Shown one piece after another: positions 16,696 through 25,439 of a stretch of DNA of 64,000 nt. The number at the start of each line of letters is the position of its first letter. The stretch's first letter is position 1. A program made the translations under genes and the position numbers. The stretch is from Paraburkholderia oxyphila NBRC 105797 (lineage in GTDB: Bacteria; Pseudomonadota; Gammaproteobacteria; Burkholderiales; Burkholderiaceae): positions 124,001 through 188,000 of the forward strand of contig NZ_BAYD01000005.1 of NCBI RefSeq assembly GCF_000685075.1, read 5' to 3'. Under the pieces are notes generated by a model that was given only the letters and a program-made list of their open reading frames with translations, made no database searches and was not told the origin of the DNA.

Positions 16696-17595
16696 TCAAG
16701 CGGCGGACATGCGAGCCCTGAGGCGCGGCGACATGAAGTCGAGGAAAGCGCGCAGCTTCAACGGCAGGGGCGCTTGTCCCGCATGCACGATGCTGATGGG
16801 CAGGGGCGCCGATTCAAAAGCGTCGAGCACGATGCGAAGCTGGTTGGCGCGGATGGCATCGGCAACCTGATAGGACAACACACGTATTAGCCCCACGCCG
16901 AGGATCGCGGCGCTAATGGCGGCGTCCGCCGTATTGACGGCGAGCCGCGGATGAACCGGCACGCTTTGCTCCGACTTGCCGGACCCGAACGCCCAGGCGC
17001 GCATGGACGCGAGGGCCTCGAAGGTAATGCACGCGTGGCCGGCGAGATCGGCTGGCTGGGTGGGCACGTCATGCGTGGCCAGATAGGCGGGGCTGGCACA
17101 GATGACCCGGCGGACCGTTCCAACCCGCGTCGCGACCAGCGTGCTATCGGGCAACTCGCCAATGCGGATCGCGACGTCCGCGTGTTCATCCATCAGATGG
17201 ACTACGCGATCGGTCAGCAGGAGATTGATGTCGATCTCCGGATAGTGCGCGAGAAACTCCGCAACCACCGGCACGACGTGCAAGCGGCCGAAAGCGATGG
17301 GCGCGGTCACCACGAGCTCGCCTTTGGGCGCGGCGTACTCGCCGGTTGCCGCGCGCTCGGCTTCGCCAATGTCTTCCAGAATGCGCCGGCATGCCGCCAC
17401 GTACGCGCTTCCCGCATCCGTCAATGCAAGCTTTCGCGTCGTGCGGTGAAACAGACGCGTTTTCAGATGTGATTCCAGTTCTCCGACCTTCCGGCTGACC
17501 GTTGCGAGCGGCATGTCGAGCCGGCGCGCGGCGGCCGAGAGACTGCCCGCATCGGCAACCACAACGAGGATCGCCATGGCGTCCAGGCGATTCAT
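16696..17595 (-). CDS. LysR-family transcriptional regulator
   Basis: A 299-residue LysR regulator. The N-terminal winged helix (MNRLDAMAILVVVADAGSLS, then LDMPLATVSRKVGELE, then RTTRKLALTDAG) is followed by a periplasmic-binding-like effector domain (GELVVTAPIAFGRLHVVPVV; VAIRIGELPDSTLVATRVG). The DNA-binding style is that of the group controlling single transporters or oxidoreductases. ATG 17595 gives the standard N-terminus; longer frames add an Arg-rich tail. It is divergent from the MFS gene at 17740, its probable target, and convergent with the efflux operon. Confidence 0.9.
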   Translation of the reverse strand: MNRLDAMAILVVVADAGSLSAAARRLDMPLATVSRKVGELESHLKTRLFHRTTRKLALTDAGSAYVAACRRILEDIGEAERAATGEYAAPKGELVVTAPIAFGRLHVVPVVAEFLAHYPEIDINLLLTDRVVHLMDEHADVAIRIGELPDSTLVATRVGTVRRVICASPAYLATHDVPTQPADLAGHACITFEALASMRAWAFGSGKSEQSVPVHPRLAVNTADAAISAAILGVGLIRVLSYQVADAIRANQLRIVLDAFESAPLPISIVHAGQAPLPLKLRAFLDFMSPRLRARMSAA

Positions 17596-17739
17596 GGAGC
17601 CTCTCAAATTCCGGAAGGTTGAATCCTGATCGTGAGGGATTCTCTTCGTAAATGCAAGCGCGTACCGTTGGAGCCTGAATCTGGCATCGCGGCATGTCGC
17701 TGCCAGCACCCGAGAAATCGAATCAAAGAGGAGCTTATT
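17596..17739. promoter_or_regulatory. Divergent LysR/MFS promoter region
   Basis: The 144 bases between the LysR start and the MFS start must hold both promoters and the LysR operator. GAGGAG at 17728-17733 is the ribosome site that fixes the TTG start of the MFS gene at 17740. No clear T-N11-A palindrome could be picked out by eye. Confidence 0.45.
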
Positions 17740-18969
17740 TTGCGCGGCTTACCCAACCCCCCCGAAAGTCCAGCTACGCCCGCACTGGCGTCGCGCGGCA
17801 AAATCGTCATGATGGCGATCGTCGCTGGAGCGGTCATCACCAACATTTATTGCACCCAGCCCATCCTGCCGCTGATTGCAGCGGATCTGCGGGTCGACGT
17901 GACGAGCGTCGATCTCGTCGCGGCGGCGGCGCTGCTCGGCTTTTCGAGCGGGCTGGCGTTGCTGTTGCCGCTTGGCGACCGCTTCGACCGGCGCAAGCTC
18001 GTGCTCGCACAAATCGCCCTCGCGTTCGCCTTTGCCGCGCTGGCGGCAATGGCGCCCGGCATCTGGGGGCTTGTCGCGGCTTCGTTCGGTCTTGGCATCG
18101 TGAGCTGCGTTCCGCAGCAGCTGGTGCCCTTCGCGGCCGTCATGTCGTCGCCGGGTGAGCGAGGGCGCAATGTCGGCACGGTCGTGAGCGGCATCATGGT
18201 GGGCATCCTCGTGGGCCGCACGGTCGCCGGCGTGATTGGCGCGGCATATGGCTGGCGCGCGGTGTACGGTGCGGAAGCCGCATTCATGGTGCCAGTCTGG
18301 ATCGCGGCCGCCGCGCTCCTGCCGAAGGGGGTGCCCTCCACGAGCCTTTCGTATGGACGCCTGCTCGCTTCGCTGTGGCCGCTCGTTCGGGACCATCGTC
18401 CGATTCGTGAATCGATGATGATTCAGGCGTTGCTGTGGGCCTGCTTCAACGCCTTCTGGGTCAATCTCGCCGCGCTGCTCGCGAGCGGGCCCTGGCACCT
18501 CGGCAGCGGCTGGGCGGGCGGCTTTGGCATCATCGGCGCGGCTGGCGCGTTCGCCGCCTCGCTCGGGGGCAATGCCACCGATCGGCTGGGCTTCCGCAAG
18601 GTCATCGGCGCAAGCATCGGCATCGTTACGTTGGCCTACCTGCTTCTCTCTGGCGCGGGCACGTCGCTCACGCTGCTGATCGCGGGCGTGATCGTGCTCG
18701 ATATCGGCGTGCAGTCCGGTCTCGTGTCCAATCAGACTCGCGCTTTTTCGGTCGATCCCAAAGCGCAAGGCCGCATCAATAGTCTCTACATGACCGCCAC
18801 CTTTTTGGGCGGCGCCGTTGGCGCGACGGTCAGCGGCTGGCTGATGAGCCGCTTCGGCTGGACGGGCATCGTCGCGTTCGGGGTCGCAGTCGGGATCGTT
18901 GCTTTGGCCATTCACTGGATCGGCACGCCTCGGGATAGTGCGGCGAGGGTGCCGTCTAGCGCGGATTAA
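17740..18969 (+). CDS. MFS transporter, DHA1 type
   Basis: A 409-residue twelve-span major facilitator. Features: first span with VAGAVITNIYCTQPILPLIAADL, MFS motif A as LGDRFDRRKLVLAQ, the Gly-rich motif C region (SGIMVGILVGRTVAGVIG), and a weaker second motif A (ATDRLGFRKV) in the second half. The start is a TTG at 17740, because GAGGAG ends 6 bases upstream and no ATG lies near the first membrane span. It is controlled in all likelihood by the divergent LysR. Substrate not predictable; this subgroup often exports drugs or sugars. Confidence 0.87.
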   Translation: MRGLPNPPESPATPALASRGKIVMMAIVAGAVITNIYCTQPILPLIAADLRVDVTSVDLVAAAALLGFSSGLALLLPLGDRFDRRKLVLAQIALAFAFAALAAMAPGIWGLVAASFGLGIVSCVPQQLVPFAAVMSSPGERGRNVGTVVSGIMVGILVGRTVAGVIGAAYGWRAVYGAEAAFMVPVWIAAAALLPKGVPSTSLSYGRLLASLWPLVRDHRPIRESMMIQALLWACFNAFWVNLAALLASGPWHLGSGWAGGFGIIGAAGAFAASLGGNATDRLGFRKVIGASIGIVTLAYLLLSGAGTSLTLLIAGVIVLDIGVQSGLVSNQTRAFSVDPKAQGRINSLYMTATFLGGAVGATVSGWLMSRFGWTGIVAFGVAVGIVALAIHWIGTPRDSAARVPSSAD

Positions 18970-18986
18970 GGTGTGATGTGATTCGA

Positions 18987-19012
18987 CGGCCCGGAGGACT
19001 TTATCCGGGCCG
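18987..19012 (+). terminator. GC-rich hairpin after MFS gene
   Basis: CGGCCCGG at 18987-18994 pairs with CCGGGCCG at 19005-19012 across a 10-base loop, 17 bases after the MFS stop. No T-run follows, so it may be a terminator of weak or Rho-assisted type. Confidence 0.4.
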
Positions 19013-19159
19013 CTAGCCTGTTTACGGAAGTGGGAGCGGCGATGTGGGGCTTGGGGACTGGATCAACGCGGCTCAACGCGGCGCATGATTTGCTGCTGAA
19101 CGACCGAATGGCCGCGGCCCCGTCTCGGGGGCGCGGCCGATTTCAGTGGATTAAATGGC

Positions 19160-19867
19160 CTAGTGACCGGCGCTCTGGCCGCCGTCCACATGCAGGATCT
19201 CGCCCGTCACGAACGATGCCGAGTCGAGATAGAGAATCGCATTGACGATGTCGCTCATTTCGCCCATGCGCCCAACGGGATGCAGCGCCGCAAGCGTCGC
19301 ATGCGTTTCGGCAGGATGCATCGGCGACTTGATCACCCCCGGCGCAACGGCGTTGGCGCGGATGCCAGCGCGCGCATACTCGATGGCGAGCGATTTCGTC
19401 GCCGCGTTCAGGCCGCCCTTGGTGAGCGAGGCGAGCACCGAAGGGACGTTGCTGTTCGCCTGTTCGGCGAGCGTGGTGGTGATGCTGACCACATGCCCAC
19501 TGCCATGCTTCTGCATCGCTTCGATCGCGTACTGCGTAATGTGGAAGAAGCCGTTCAGGTTGACGTTCAGGATTGCTGCATAGTCGTCCGCCGTGTACTG
19601 CGTGAAAGGCTTCGCAATGAAAATACCCGCGTTGTTGACGAGCGTATCGACGCGCCCGAAATGCTCGATGGCGGCATTGACCACCCGGCGCGCGGTTGCG
19701 GCGTCGCCGATGTCGCCGGCCACGGCGACATAGTCGGCCTCGGCGGCCGGCGTGATGGAACGAGCCGTGGCGACGACGCGATGGCCTTGCGCGCGGAAGG
19801 CTTTGACGGTTTCAGCGCCGATGCCTTGCGACGCACCGGTGACGATGATGACTTTGGAAGTGCTCAT
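19160..19867 (-). CDS. SDR-family protein lacking the catalytic tyrosine
   Basis: A 235-residue protein with a full short-chain dehydrogenase fold: TGASQGIG at 10-17, NNAG at 78-81, the C-terminal GVIKSPMH loop and VTGEILHVDGGQSAGH end. The active-site lysine is kept (Lys150 in LTKGG), but the residue four positions before it, normally Tyr in YxxxK, is Ala146. The usual serine about 13 residues earlier falls in a Thr/Leu stretch (ITTTLA). Aligned by eye, the proton relay is therefore missing. It may be a non-catalytic NAD(P)-binding protein or use another chemistry. It is divergent from the LysR gene at 20142, its probable regulator. Confidence 0.85.
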   Translation of the reverse strand: MSTSKVIIVTGASQGIGAETVKAFRAQGHRVVATARSITPAAEADYVAVAGDIGDAATARRVVNAAIEHFGRVDTLVNNAGIFIAKPFTQYTADDYAAILNVNLNGFFHITQYAIEAMQKHGSGHVVSITTTLAEQANSNVPSVLASLTKGGLNAATKSLAIEYARAGIRANAVAPGVIKSPMHPAETHATLAALHPVGRMGEMSDIVNAILYLDSASFVTGEILHVDGGQSAGH

Positions 19868-20141
19868 GTGTGTATCTCACAGGATGGATGACCCGGCCTG
19901 CTGGCCGTTCGAATCGACGGATCCGATGGACGAGGACTGTAGGCGCATCCGTTTCGGATTCGAACACACGCCATGGACAAAGAGACTTGCGTCGCAAGAA
20001 CAAATGGCGGCGCAAATGCGAGGTGGCAAAGAGATGAAGAAAGCCCGGCTGGGGTCTGCACCTGCGCCGTCCCGATCGCCGAATTCCGCTAAGATCGACG
20101 CGGCATTCACAGACTGAGGCGACCGCACAGGCACACACGCA

Positions 20142-21068
20142 ATGGACCGTATTGACGCCATGAAGGTATTCGTCGCCACGCTGGACGAGGGGAGTCTGGC
20201 GGGCGCAGGCCGCCGGCTCGGCCGCTCGCCCGCGGCGGTGAGCCGGGCCATCGCGTTTCTGGAGGAGCACACCGGCACGCCGCTGCTGTACCGCACCACG
20301 CGCACGATCCGGCTGAGCGAGGCGGGCGAGCGCTATGCGCTGGCGTGCCGGCGCATTCTCGCCGACCTCGAGGAGGCGGACCTGCTCGCCACCGACGAGC
20401 GCTCCATGCCGCGCGGCCTGCTGGGCGTGACGGCGGCCGTGGCCGTGGGCGAAGACGTGCTGCTTCCGATGATCGACACGTTTCTCGAGCGCCATCCAGA
20501 CGTGTCTATCCGCCTGCATCTGCTGGACCGGCCCGTGAGCCTCATCGACGAGGGCATCGATGTGGCGCTGCGCATCGCGCATCTGCAGGACTCGACGCTG
20601 GTCGCCATACCGGTGGGCGACGTGAGGCGCGTGGTGGTCGCGTCTCCCGAGTATCTCGCCACGCATCCGGCTATCGAGGCGCCCGCCGATCTCGCCAGCC
20701 ACACGATCGTTTCGATGACGCATTTCGGGCTCGACTCGTGGAGCTTTCCGGCGGCGCGGCAGACGGCGCTGCCACAGGTCGTGCAGTTCTCGCCGCGCTT
20801 CACCGTCAATACGATCCGCGCGGCGCTGGCCTCCGCCGTGGCGGGGCACGGCGTCACGCGGCTCTTTTCCTATCACGTGGCGGAGCAGGTGAAGGCCGGG
20901 GCGCTCAGGATCGTCTTGCGCGACAACGAGCACGCGCCGCTGCCCGTGAATCTCGTGACGCCGCACGGGCGGCTTGCAGTGCCCAAGGTGCGCAGCTTCG
21001 TCGACTTCGCTGCGCCGCGGCTGCGCGAGTACTTCGAGCAGGCGCGGCGGATCACGGATGCGGATTGA
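20142..21068 (+). CDS. LysR-family transcriptional regulator
   Basis: A 308-residue LysR protein. The HTH runs from MDRIDAMKVFVATLDEGSLA through LGRSPAAVSRAIAFLEE to TRTIRLSEAGERY. The effector domain has GLLGVTAAVAVGEDVLLPMI and VALRIAHLQDSTLVAIPVG, similar in arrangement to the LysR at 16696. It is divergent from the SDR gene at 19867 with 274 bases between, suggesting control of that SDR. It could also act on the MFS gene at 21196 that follows in the same direction. Confidence 0.9.
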   Translation: MDRIDAMKVFVATLDEGSLAGAGRRLGRSPAAVSRAIAFLEEHTGTPLLYRTTRTIRLSEAGERYALACRRILADLEEADLLATDERSMPRGLLGVTAAVAVGEDVLLPMIDTFLERHPDVSIRLHLLDRPVSLIDEGIDVALRIAHLQDSTLVAIPVGDVRRVVVASPEYLATHPAIEAPADLASHTIVSMTHFGLDSWSFPAARQTALPQVVQFSPRFTVNTIRAALASAVAGHGVTRLFSYHVAEQVKAGALRIVLRDNEHAPLPVNLVTPHGRLAVPKVRSFVDFAAPRLREYFEQARRITDAD

Positions 21069-21195
21069 GTCTTCAGTCGACCGTCATGCGGAAGAATGAC
21101 TTCCGCGCCGTGTCGATTCTCTCGCGGTGTGACCTAATCTAGACTGGCCTCCATGTTCATTGGGTGCTGCAAAGCACCCGCTACGGGAGTCAGTC

Positions 21196-22467
21196 ATGCA
21201 ACAAGGGGTTTCGAGCCTGGCCGCGCCGCGCACCTTCGCAGAGCCGCATCCACGCAGCTACGCTGAACGTAACGTCCAGTACTGGCGGCGCAATCTCATC
21301 GTCTGCGTGTTCGGCTCGTTTACGACGCTCGTCAGTCTCAGCATGCTGCTGCCGTTCCTGCCGCTCTATGTGCGACAGCTCGGCGTGAGCTCGCAGTCGG
21401 CCGTGATCCAGTGGTCGGGCGTGGCGTTCGGCGCGACCTTCCTCGGCACGGCGCTCACCGCGCCGGTGTGGGGGCGCATGGCAGACCGCTTTGGCCGCAA
21501 GCCCATGCTCGTGCGCGCGGCGATTGGCATGGCCGTGGTGATGTCGTTGATCGGCGTGGCGCACAACGTGTACGAACTCGTCGCGTTACGGCTGATCGCC
21601 GGGCTGGTGGGCGGCTACGCCTCGGCATCCACGGTGATGGTCGGCACCCAGGCGCCGCGCGAGCGCGCGGGCTGGGCGCTCGGCATCCTTTCCACGGGCG
21701 CGCTGGCCGGCAATCTGGTCGGGCCGCTGGTGGGCGGGGTGCTGCCCGACTGGATCGGCATCCGCGGCACGTTCTTCGCGGGCGGTGCGATGATTGCAGT
21801 GGCGGCGCTCCTGACGATCTTCGTGGTGAAAGAGGAGTTTCATCCGGCGAGCGACGCAAGGGCCCATGCACATGGTGCGGCCGCGGCGAGCGTGCGCCGT
21901 CCCGACTACGCCGTGGTGGCGGCGCTGCTCGTGACCGCGATGATGGTGCTGCTCGCCAACATGTCGATCGAGCCGATCATCACGGTCTACATTGGCAGCC
22001 TGGGCGTGAACGCGGGTCACCTCGCACGCGTGGCGGGCGTGGTCATGGCGTGCTCGGCGCTCGGCAGCATGCTCACGGCAGCGCGCCTCGGCGCACTGGC
22101 CGACCGCTTCGGCAGCTGGCGCGTGATCATTGTCTGTCTCGTACTCACGGGGCTCGCGATGGTGCCGCAAGCGTTCGTCACGCACTGGTGGCAGCTCGCG
22201 GCGCTGCGCGTGGTGATGGGCATGACGCTCGCGGGCCTCTTGCCGTCCATCGGCAAGCTCGCGCGGCAATCAGTAGACGAAAGCAAAACGGGCACCCTGC
22301 TCGGCTATCTGCAGTCGGCGCAATTCAGCGGCCAGGTGGTGGGGCCGGTGATCGGCGGCGTGATCGGCGTGCACTTCGGCCTGCACGCGGTGTTCTTCGT
22401 GACCGGCGCGCTGCTGATCGTCTGCGGGGGCCTGGCGCAGTGGGCGCGCGGCCGCGCTCGGGCCTGA
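21196..22467 (+). CDS. MFS multidrug transporter, DHA1 (MdtG-like)
   Basis: A 423-residue twelve-span transporter. After a hydrophilic N-terminus of about 35 residues come a first span (LIVCVFGSFTTLVSLSMLLPF with a following LPLYVRQLGV), motif A WGRMADRFGRKPMLVRAA, and a repeat of it in the second half (ARLGALADRFGSWRVI). LGILSTGALAGNLVGPLVGG is the antiporter motif C. GGAG lies 6 bases before ATG 21196. It precedes the nitronate monooxygenase gene by 49 bases and may be co-transcribed. MdtG-like pumps export fosfomycin-type or lipophilic compounds; the actual substrate is unknown. Confidence 0.88.
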   Translation: MQQGVSSLAAPRTFAEPHPRSYAERNVQYWRRNLIVCVFGSFTTLVSLSMLLPFLPLYVRQLGVSSQSAVIQWSGVAFGATFLGTALTAPVWGRMADRFGRKPMLVRAAIGMAVVMSLIGVAHNVYELVALRLIAGLVGGYASASTVMVGTQAPRERAGWALGILSTGALAGNLVGPLVGGVLPDWIGIRGTFFAGGAMIAVAALLTIFVVKEEFHPASDARAHAHGAAAASVRRPDYAVVAALLVTAMMVLLANMSIEPIITVYIGSLGVNAGHLARVAGVVMACSALGSMLTAARLGALADRFGSWRVIIVCLVLTGLAMVPQAFVTHWWQLAALRVVMGMTLAGLLPSIGKLARQSVDESKTGTLLGYLQSAQFSGQVVGPVIGGVIGVHFGLHAVFFVTGALLIVCGGLAQWARGRARA

Positions 22468-22516
22468 TACGCTGGCAGGCATACGGAAACTGGAACGCAT
22501 CCGGAGGTAAAGCAAC

Positions 22517-23626
22517 ATGAGCACACAAACAGGCGAGCGGACGTTGCTGCGCGCACTCGGCATACAGAAACCGATCGTTCAGGCACCCATGGCGGGCGTC
22601 ACGACGCCGGCGCTGGCCGCCGCCGTTTCGAACGCGGGCGGGCTTGGCTCGCTTGGCGTGGCGGCGATGAACGCGGAGAACGCGCGCAAGGCGATCCACC
22701 AGACGCGCGAGCTCACAGTCAGACCGTTCAACGTCAACGTGTTCTGCCATCGCCCGGCCACGCCCGACGCGGCCGTCGAGCGCGCGTGGCTCGACTGGCT
22801 CGAGCCGGTCTTCCGGCAATACGGCGCGGCGCCGCCGCAGTCGCTCTCGGAGATCTACACGAGCTTCGTCGTCGACAAGTCGATGCAGGCCATGTTGCTG
22901 GAAGAGAAGCCAGCCGTGGTGAGCTTCCATTTCGGCTTGCCGCCCGACGCGGTGATCGCCGCCCTCAAGCACGCGGGCATCCGTTTGGTTGCGAGTGCAA
23001 CGAATATCGAAGAAGCGGCTGCGGCCGTCGAAGCGGGTGTCGATGCCATCGTCGCTCAGGGCGTCGAGGCGGGCGGACATCGCGGCGTGTTCGACACGGC
23101 TGCGCGCGACGAGCGCCTTGGCACGTTCGCCCTCACGCGCCTCCTGGTGAGCGAATTCGACGTGCCCGTGATCGCGGCTGGCGGCATCATGGATGGCGCG
23201 GGCATTGCGGCGGCGCTCGCGCTCGGCGCGCAGGCGGCGCAACTGGGCACGGCGTTCGTCGCCTGCCCCGAAACTTCGATCGACGACGGCTATCGCCGCG
23301 CGCTGCTCAGCGACGCGGCGCGCCATACGACGTTCACCGCGGCCATTTCGGGGCGCCCCGCGCGCAGCATCGTCAATCGCTTCACCACGCTCGGCGAGGA
23401 CCCGCAGGCACCGCGCACGCCGTCCTATCCGATCACCTACGACGCGGGCAAGGCGCTGAACGCGGCCGCGAAGGCCACGGGCGAATTCGGCTACGGCGCG
23501 CAATGGGCTGGGCAGGCTGCGCCGCTCGCGCGCTCGCTGCCCGCCGCGGAACTGATGGCGCAACTGGAGCGCGAGACGCGAGAGAGCATCGAACGATTGC
23601 AGTCACTGCCATCCGCCTGGGGCTGA
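22517..23626 (+). CDS. Nitronate monooxygenase (2-nitropropane dioxygenase family)
   Basis: A 369-residue FMN TIM-barrel enzyme that oxidises alkyl nitronates such as propionate 3-nitronate to carbonyl compound and nitrite. Typical elements: PIVQAPMAGVTTPALAAAVS at the N-terminus, VVSFHFGLP, the AQGVEAGGHRG motif with catalytic His, PVIAAGGIMDG phosphate-binding loop, ALGAQAAQLGTAFVACPE, and a C-terminal GQAAPLAR stretch. GGAGG lies 10 bases upstream of the ATG. Some relatives act in fatty-acid or antibiotic metabolism, so the nitronate substrate is inferred from family. The LysR gene at 23742 follows. Confidence 0.9.
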   Translation: MSTQTGERTLLRALGIQKPIVQAPMAGVTTPALAAAVSNAGGLGSLGVAAMNAENARKAIHQTRELTVRPFNVNVFCHRPATPDAAVERAWLDWLEPVFRQYGAAPPQSLSEIYTSFVVDKSMQAMLLEEKPAVVSFHFGLPPDAVIAALKHAGIRLVASATNIEEAAAAVEAGVDAIVAQGVEAGGHRGVFDTAARDERLGTFALTRLLVSEFDVPVIAAGGIMDGAGIAAALALGAQAAQLGTAFVACPETSIDDGYRRALLSDAARHTTFTAAISGRPARSIVNRFTTLGEDPQAPRTPSYPITYDAGKALNAAAKATGEFGYGAQWAGQAAPLARSLPAAELMAQLERETRESIERLQSLPSAWG

Positions 23627-23741
23627 CTGGGCACGTGAACATCGGCCCGCGCGGTTGAGACGAGGGCCGATGTTTCATACCCTCGCGAAACCGTGGCGGG
23701 CAGAGTAGAAGCGCGGGACTGGAAAACGCGGGCACACAAGC

Positions 23742-24683
23742 ATGCAACGCAAATTCGACGATCTGTTGCTCGGCAGCATTGAACTGTTCTGCCTCGCAGC
23801 GGAACTGGGCAGCTTCACGCTGGCGGCCAACGCGGCGAGCGTGACGCCCGCCGCGGTGAGCCGTTCCGTGGCGCGGCTCGAAGAGCGGCTCGGCGTGCGG
23901 CTCTTCGTGCGCACGACGCGCCAGATTCGGCTCACCGATCCTGGGCGGCGCTACTTCGAGCAATGCCGCCTGGCCCTCTCGCAGCTCGTGGATGCCGAAC
24001 GCGAAGTGACGGGCGAGCAGAGCACGCCCGCCGGCGTGCTGCGTATCAGCATGCCGACTCCGTATGGACACTATCGCGTGCTGCCGCTGCTGCCCGCGTT
24101 TCGCGAGCGCTATCCGCAGGTCCAGGTCGAGGCGCATCTGAGCAATCGCAACATCGACTTTGCCGACGAGGGTTTCGATCTCGCGATACGCGGGCGCGCG
24201 CCGGCTGACTCCAGCCTGGTGGCGCGCAAGCTCGAGGATGCGGAGCTGGTCGTCGTGGCGACGCCTGGCTACCTCAAGCGAGCGGGCGTGCCAAAGACCG
24301 TGGCGGACCTGCAGGCCCACGAATGCATACAGTTCGAACTGCCGAGCAGTGGACGCAATCTCGCATGGACCTTCGAGGGATCGTCAGAAGATGGCGACGT
24401 GCTGACGAACGGCAGTTACGGGACATCCGGCGACGCGCTCGCCGGCGTCACGCTCGCGCGTGCCGGCGCGGGCCTCTTTCAGACCTATCGCTTCGTGGTG
24501 GAGAACGACCTGCGCGAAGGCAGGCTCGTTGAGGTGTTGCACGATGCGGGGCGCCGCACGCGGCCGTTCATCCTGCTCTACCCGCATGCGCGCTATCTGA
24601 CGTCGCGCGTGCGCGCTTTCGTCGACTTTCTGGTGGAGCAGTTGTTGACGGTCGCGGTTTCCGCCAGCCGCGACCCCAGATAG
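23742..24683 (+). CDS. LysR-family transcriptional regulator
   Basis: A 313-residue LysR regulator with HTH (LLLGSIELFCLAAELGSFTL, SVTPAAVSRSVARLEERLG, RTTRQIRLTDPG) and substrate domain (GVLRISMPTPYGHYRVLPLL; FDLAIRGRAPADSSLVARKL; FILLYPHARYLTSRVRAFVDF). It is in tandem with the nitronate monooxygenase rather than divergent from it. It lies 312 bases ahead of the molybdenum hydroxylase operon, so its target could be on either side. Confidence 0.9.
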   Translation: MQRKFDDLLLGSIELFCLAAELGSFTLAANAASVTPAAVSRSVARLEERLGVRLFVRTTRQIRLTDPGRRYFEQCRLALSQLVDAEREVTGEQSTPAGVLRISMPTPYGHYRVLPLLPAFRERYPQVQVEAHLSNRNIDFADEGFDLAIRGRAPADSSLVARKLEDAELVVVATPGYLKRAGVPKTVADLQAHECIQFELPSSGRNLAWTFEGSSEDGDVLTNGSYGTSGDALAGVTLARAGAGLFQTYRFVVENDLREGRLVEVLHDAGRRTRPFILLYPHARYLTSRVRAFVDFLVEQLLTVAVSASRDPR

Positions 24684-24995
24684 CACGAGCAGTGGCTGCC
24701 ATTGAAAGTGGCCGAATGTCCCGCCGATATTCCATGGATGAAACGCCAGCCCGGATTTGAATCTGGCGGCACGGCGATTCATCAGCACAGAAAGGTGTAA
24801 TGGCCCGATATTAAAGGGCATTGGGAGAAACCTGTAATTTTCGGGCTTCGCGCTTCAGGCTGATCGAAAGAGACGGTCGGCAACTTTATTGGGCCGTCGC
24901 GCCATTGCCGGACAATTTGTCCACCCCAAGAATCTCACTCATCGCCAACCGCCTCCCAGGCGGCAGCAAACGGCGACTTCTGGGGAGACAAGCGC
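24684..24995. promoter_or_regulatory. Intergenic region before molybdenum hydroxylase operon
   Basis: These 312 bases carry no recognisable gene. An AT-rich stretch around 24795-24850 is the likely promoter zone. GGGGAG at about 24977-24982 is the ribosome site for the 2Fe-2S subunit. Confidence 0.4.
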
Positions 24996-25439
24996 ATGCA
25001 ATTCACACTGAACGGCCAGCCATTCGAGTTCGATGGCGATCCGGACACGCCGCTGCTGTGGGTGATCCGCGAAGCCGCGGGACTGAGCGGCACCAAGTAC
25101 GGCTGCGGCATCGGCGCGTGCGGCGCCTGTACCGTGCACCTCGAAGGCGAGGCCACGCGCTCGTGCGTGCTGCCGGTCTCGGCGGTCGCTGGGCGCGCGA
25201 TCACCACCATCGAAGGGCTCGCGCCCGATGCGTCGCATCCGGTGCAGCAGGCGTGGATCCGGCAGGACGTGCCGCAATGCGGCTATTGCCAGTCGGGCAT
25301 GGTGATGGCCGTGGCCGCGCTGCTCGAGCAGCACCCGCACCCCACCGACGCGCAAATCGACCAGGGTGTAACGAACCTGTGCCGCTGCGCGACCTATCAC
25401 CGTATTCGCGAGGCCATCCATGTCGCAGCGAACGCCTGA
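24996..25439 (+). CDS. iorA: 2Fe-2S subunit of molybdenum hydroxylase (isoquinoline 1-oxidoreductase alpha type)
   Basis: A 147-residue electron-transfer subunit carrying two 2Fe-2S clusters. The plant-ferredoxin-like N-terminal cluster has Cys ligands in YGCGIGACGACTV plus a later SCVLP. The C-terminal helical cluster uses QCGYCQSG and LCRCATY. Length and order match the IorA/CoxS family, which passes electrons from the Mo centre onward. It overlaps the next gene by 20 bases. The downstream cytochrome c gene suggests electrons leave to the respiratory chain rather than to NAD, consistent with no FAD subunit being present. Confidence 0.92.
   Translation: MQFTLNGQPFEFDGDPDTPLLWVIREAAGLSGTKYGCGIGACGACTVHLEGEATRSCVLPVSAVAGRAITTIEGLAPDASHPVQQAWIRQDVPQCGYCQSGMVMAVAALLEQHPHPTDAQIDQGVTNLCRCATYHRIREAIHVAANA

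Noticed and set aside
22325..23563. 412-codon minus frame over the nitronate monooxygenase
   Set aside because: Antisense of a gene with clear FMN-binding and catalytic motifs; the antisense product is Arg/His-rich.
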